Below are positions 5,098-5,199 of a stretch of 5,199 nucleotides of DNA, one piece after another. Below the pieces are notes generated by a model that had not been told where the DNA came from, did no database searches, and saw only the letters and a list, made by a program, of their open reading frames with translations. The position numbers were made by a program, and so were the translations under genes. The DNA comes from JACCXJ01 sp052387115. Its GTDB lineage: Bacteria; Pseudomonadota; Gammaproteobacteria; JACCXJ01. Location of the stretch: assembly GCA_052387115.1 (NCBI GenBank), contig JBQTJM010000445.1:1-5199 (forward strand). The letters are read 5' to 3'. Numbering within the stretch: the stretch's first letter is position 1; every line of letters begins with the position of its first letter.

Positions 5098-5199
5098 ATG
5101 ACGATATCCAGTTCCGACGCCTTCGTTTTCTTTGGCGCCACCGGCGACCTGGCCCACAAGAAGATCTTTCCCGCGCTGCAGGCGATGATCCGGCGCGGC
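5098..5199 (+). CDS. zwf: Glucose-6-phosphate dehydrogenase, N-terminal start (runs off the window)
   Basis: ATG 5098 opens a frame through the last base: MTISSSDAFVFFGATGDLA, then HKKIFPALQAMIRRG. GATGDLA is the nucleotide-binding glycine motif at the start of G6PD, with the usual spacing from the start, so these 34 residues look native. GGAGAG at 5081-5086 is a distant but possible ribosome site. The gene begins about 28 bases from the broken HsdR fragment on the other strand, leaving little room for its native promoter. It points the same way as the zwf remnant at the left edge. Whether this copy is complete cannot be seen. Confidence 0.88.
   Translation, partial: MTISSSDAFVFFGATGDLAHKKIFPALQAMIRRG

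Noticed and set aside
4233..5159. Single long minus-strand frame (about 308 codons) as one gene
   Set aside because: Only its middle (4602-4787) matches HsdR; its ends are shadow frames of the acyl-CoA synthetase piece and the frameshifted HsdR start, and its beginning overlaps the zwf start.
1..5199. Circular element closing through zwf
   Set aside because: The reading frames do not match across the end-to-start join and family residues would be missing, so the circle would not rebuild zwf.
1..5199. CRISPR array, tRNA, rRNA, transposase or integrase
   Set aside because: No regularly spaced repeats, cloverleaf-like segments or transposase/integrase motifs were seen on either strand.

Overview
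The window looks like a mosaic stretch of a high-GC proteobacterial chromosome. Beta- or gammaproteobacteria are my inference, from the zwf-tal neighbourhood and a NikR fragment close to the E. coli protein; the sequence alone does not fix the genus. Base composition is uneven. By hand count, bases 421-480 (zwf) are 41/60 G+C, while bases 1681-1740 and 2641-2700 (central genes) are 28/60 and 25/60.

Layout from left to right: (1) 2-694, the back part of glucose-6-phosphate dehydrogenase (zwf) with an in-frame deletion of its catalytic core. (2) 688-816, a small ORF of uncertain identity. (3) 819-1130, the first ~90 residues of transaldolase (tal), cut off and joined to unrelated sequence. (4) ~1138-1432, the nickel-binding domain of NikR, without its DNA-binding half and frameshifted. 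(5) ~1543-3011, a low-GC pair with its own sigma70-like promoter: a membrane-anchored alpha/beta-hydrolase and a small single-pass membrane protein of unknown function. (6) 3012-3411, non-coding, with short repeats. (7) 4162-3412, minus strand, a complete MNT nucleotidyltransferase/HEPN pair with overlapping genes. (8) 4406-~4600, minus strand, the tail of an acyl-CoA synthetase. (9) ~4602-5070, minus strand, a frameshifted C-terminal piece of a type I restriction subunit HsdR. (10) 5098-5199, plus strand, the intact start of a zwf reading frame running off the right edge.

Only four genes look complete: the hydrolase, its membrane partner, MNT and HEPN. Every recognisable housekeeping gene around them is truncated, internally deleted or frameshifted, apart from the zwf start at the right edge, which cannot be judged. 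Either this is a decayed, repeatedly rearranged accessory region carrying a toxin-antitoxin-type module, a restriction remnant and a possible new two-gene membrane system, or the sequence is a chimeric assembly. Sequence alone cannot separate these, but the exact junctions are given so they can be tested.

Functionally, MNT and HEPN should work together, with the MNT enzyme modifying or neutralising HEPN. The hydrolase and membrane protein are probably co-transcribed and both face the periplasm. The zwf and tal remnants come from a pentose-phosphate/Entner-Doudoroff sugar-phosphate operon.
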